Position numbers and translations under genes: made by a program. A stretch of DNA of 64,000 nt from the NCBI RefSeq assembly GCF_022229005.1, contig NZ_JAKKFD010000034.1, positions 124,001 to 188,000 on the forward strand, read 5' to 3'. The stretch's first letter is position 1. Each line of letters starts with the position of its first letter. Below are positions 61,803 to 64,000 of this stretch, piece by piece. Below the pieces are notes generated by a model. The model did not search any database. It saw only the letters and a program-made list of their open reading frames with translations, and had not been told where the DNA came from. The stretch is from Micromonospora trifolii. Its GTDB lineage: Bacteria > Actinomycetota > Actinomycetes > Mycobacteriales > Micromonosporaceae.

Positions 61803-64000
61803 GTGGGCAGGCTCGCGTCGGCGTACGGGCAGGCGGTCAACTCCCACCGGGCGGCTCGGGCGCATCTGGACACTGCCCGCAACGTCCTCGGGGCGGCGCC
61901 GACCCCCGTCGCGCCGGCGGCCGGGGACGATCTGGTGGCCCGCCTCGCCCGCCTCGGCGGCGCCCTGGCCACTCCCGCCCCCGGCGTCACGCCGCTGACC
62001 GACGAACCGGCCGCGGTGCGGATCGGCGAGGCGTCCACAGCGGACGGCACCTTTCCGGTGCTGGTGCCGCTGGGCGGTGGCCACCACCTCGCACTGGACA
62101 CCGACGCCCGGGACCCGCAGGTCGCCGGGCTGCTGCGGGCGCTGGTGCTGCGGCTGGTCGCCACCGCGCCACCCGGCAAGGTCCGCGTCGCCGGCATCGA
62201 CACCGCAGCGCTCGGCGCCACCTTCGGCCCGCTGCGACCACTGCTCGACGCCGGGGTGCTCGACCCGCCGGCCACCGGCGAGGCCGAGGTGGCAGCGCTG
62301 CTGGACGCCGCCGAGCAGCACGCCCGCGCCGCGCAGCACGGTCAGCCCGCCGCCCGCCGCCTGCTGGTGGTGGTCGCCACCGCCGCGCCGCCACCGCGCG
62401 AGCTGGCCCGGCTCGCCGCGCTCACCCACGCCGGCCCGGCCGCCGCCGTGTGTGTGCTGCTCGCCGGCCACCCGTCCCGCCTGCCCGGCGAGACCGCGCC
62501 GCCTCTGGGCGGCACCACAGCGGTGCGGCTCAACCAGGGGTACGCGCACGTCGGCGACCCACCCGGCGCCGCGTTCAGCGCCGACGGCAGCGGGCTCGCC
62601 GCACCCGTCCTGCTCGACGGCGACCCGCCGCCCACCTCGGTACGCGCGCTCGCCGAGCACCTCGGCACCGCCACCCGTCGCGCCGACGCGCTGCCCTTCA
62701 CCGACCTGCTGCCCGAACGGCGGTGGGCCGAGTCCGCCGGCAACGGCCTGCGGACGGTGATCGGCCGGGCCGGCAGCGGTGCCGCGATGACGCTCGCCTT
62801 CGACGACGCCACCCCGCACTGGCTGGTCGGCGGGCGCACCGGTGCCGGCAAGACCGTCTTCCTCCTCGACGTCCTCTACGGGTTGGCCGCCCGCTACTCG
62901 CCGGCCGAGTTGCAGCTCTACCTGCTCGACTTCAAGGAGGGCGTGAGCTTCACCGAGTTCGTGCCCACCGGCCGGGACCCGTCCTGGCTGCCGCACGCCC
63001 GTGCCGTCGGCATCGAATCCGACCGCGAGTACGGTCTCGCCGTGCTGCGCGAGCTGCGCCGGGAGGCGCAGCGCCGGGCCACAGCACTCAAACGGCACGG
63101 CGTCACCAAGCTCGCCGACCTGCCCCCTGACAATCCGCTGCCGCGCATCGTGACTGTCATCGACGAGTTCCACGTGCTGCTCGCCGGCAACGACGCGCTG
63201 GCCCGCGAGTCCGTCGACCTGCTGGAGGAGTTGGCCCGCAAGGGCCGCTCGTACGGCATCCACCTGGTGCTCGCCAGCCAGAGCATGACCGGCATCGAAG
63301 CCCTCTACGGGCGGGCCGAGGCGATCTTCGGGCAGTTCGCGTTGCGGGTGGCCCTGCCCGGCGGCGGTGGGGTGCTCGACCAGCTCAACGACGCCGCCGC
63401 GGCCCTGCCGATCGGCTCCGCAGTGGTCAACACCGCCGCCGGCGCGGTCGGCGCCGACACAGTGCTGCGCTTCCCCGACGCGCACGCCGCCGCGGCGGAC
63501 CTCGCCGCGTTACGCCACGACCTGTGGCAGGCCCGCCCGCCGGGCTCGCGGGCCCCGGCGGTCTTCAAGGGGTACGAAGCCGCGCGGATCGAGGACGATC
63601 CCACGTTCGCCGGGTTGCGCCCCGGTGGTCGACGCCCGATGGCACTTGTCGGCCGAACCGTCGACGTGCACGGCACCACAGCACTGTTCCTGATGGACAC
63701 CACCCCCGGCCGGCACCTCGCCGTGGTGGGCACCGCACCGACCGGCGCTGACGTGCTGCGCGCCGCGACGCTCAGCCTCGCCCGCCAGCACACCCCCGGC
63801 GACGCCCGCTTCCACCTGGCCTGCCTGGTCACCGTCGCCGACCCGGTCGCCGACGACACCGAAACGCTGCTGCGGGCCGCCGGGCACCCGGTGCGGCGCC
63901 TCGACGCGGCCGGGCTGCGCGACCGGATCGCCACGCTGGCAGCCGAGCCCACCGGCCGCGAATACCTTGTGGTGTTCGGCATGGACGCCGCCGCGCCCGT
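61803..64000 (+). CDS. FtsK/SpoIIIE-type ATPase, 3' end outside window
   Basis: Open from GTG 61803 to the window end, at least 732 residues. No membrane span is visible. An N-terminal region (1-330) is Ala-rich and probably holds a degenerate ATPase domain. The central FtsK domain has Walker A G344-RTGAGK350-T, LLDFKEGVSF, Walker B TVID454-E455 and LVLASQSM. A third, degenerate unit begins near 640 (HLAVVGTAPTGADVLRAA). Tandem FtsK domains with one active copy recall EccC/EssC and other FtsK-like motor proteins. Residue 570 is a TTA codon. Start is chosen by ribosome-like GCAGAGG and frame; a TAGGGT box lies at 61761-61766. Confidence 0.85.
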   Translation, partial: MGRLASAYGQAVNSHRAARAHLDTARNVLGAAPTPVAPAAGDDLVARLARLGGALATPAPGVTPLTDEPAAVRIGEASTADGTFPVLVPLGGGHHLALDTDARDPQVAGLLRALVLRLVATAPPGKVRVAGIDTAALGATFGPLRPLLDAGVLDPPATGEAEVAALLDAAEQHARAAQHGQPAARRLLVVVATAAPPPRELARLAALTHAGPAAAVCVLLAGHPSRLPGETAPPLGGTTAVRLNQGYAHVGDPPGAAFSADGSGLAAPVLLDGDPPPTSVRALAEHLGTATRRADALPFTDLLPERRWAESAGNGLRTVIGRAGSGAAMTLAFDDATPHWLVGGRTGAGKTVFLLDVLYGLAARYSPAELQLYLLDFKEGVSFTEFVPTGRDPSWLPHARAVGIESDREYGLAVLRELRREAQRRATALKRHGVTKLADLPPDNPLPRIVTVIDEFHVLLAGNDALARESVDLLEELARKGRSYGIHLVLASQSMTGIEALYGRAEAIFGQFALRVALPGGGGVLDQLNDAAAALPIGSAVVNTAAGAVGADTVLRFPDAHAAAADLAALRHDLWQARPPGSRAPAVFKGYEAARIEDDPTFAGLRPGGRRPMALVGRTVDVHGTTALFLMDTTPGRHLAVVGTAPTGADVLRAATLSLARQHTPGDARFHLACLVTVADPVADDTETLLRAAGHPVRRLDAAGLRDRIATLAAEPTGREYLVVFGMDAAAP

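Noticed and set aside
59075..62275. Long minus-strand frame opposite the receptor gene
   Set aside because: Composition is that of a shadow frame, without domains; the plus-strand gene has a ribosome site, a membrane span and recognisable folds.

Overview
The window is very GC-rich, densely coded DNA from a filamentous actinobacterium, most likely Micromonosporaceae (Micromonospora-like). That placement is inferred from gene order and protein character; no search was run. Order and content follow the conserved actinobacterial stretch from the division/cell-wall cluster through histidine and tryptophan synthesis to glutamate synthase.

Layout. (1) 1-6449: division cluster murC (5' end missing), ftsQ, ftsZ, yggS, sepF, yggT, divIVA/wag31. 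(2) 6530-11383: a membrane protein with a Cys/His tail, a DUF167 protein, a cation/proton antiporter, a DksA/TraR zinc finger, lspA and rluD. (3) 11426-15735: an unknown membrane-anchored protein, a ParA/MinD-like ATPase with a tyrosine hexapeptide repeat, a DUF2567 membrane protein and, on the other strand, a LON-domain protein. (4) 15842-24001: hisD-hisC-hisB-[56-aa membrane protein]-hisH-[107-aa membrane protein]-priA-ridA, then ohrR-ohr, an MDR oxidoreductase and hisF. (5) 24007-37385: an accessory block between hisF and hisI holding a winged-helix protein, a YczE/MocR divergent pair, an acyl-CoA ligase, a lone terpene synthase, a TIGR03085 protein, a heterodimeric ABC exporter, a DUF2470 protein behind an IdeR/DtxR-type iron box, and an ABC-2 efflux operon with its TetR regulator. 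(6) 37580-44738: hisI (in an open frame fused to a nucleotidyltransferase domain), trpE, a Trp-associated membrane protein, trpC, trpB, trpA. (7) 44799-57241: NUDIX protein, lgt, FAD monooxygenase, GNAT, gltB-gltD, MFS exporter, small membrane protein. (8) 57328-64000: secreted M1 peptidase, then a receptor-like membrane protein (inactive-NTPase-like cytoplasmic part, one membrane span, periplasmic-binding-like ectodomain) followed by an FtsK/SpoIIIE ATPase that runs off the window.

How it works together: divisome and polar-growth genes come first; histidine and tryptophan genes are interleaved with small membrane proteins. No separate trpF is seen, so PriA probably serves both pathways. Many genes begin 6-8 bases after a TAnnnT -10 box, which suggests leaderless transcripts.

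Most interesting points: MurC motifs around the amino-acid site are non-canonical and pgeF is missing from its usual place, which fits the glycine-containing stem peptide of Micromonosporaceae; the nucleotidyltransferase-HisI fusion frame has a TTA codon at position 6 and an internal start for HisI; the ParA-like ATPase has 20 Tyr hexapeptides and an altered P-loop; and the receptor/FtsK pair at the right end may be part of an undescribed system. No tRNA, rRNA, CRISPR array or insertion sequence was recognised.
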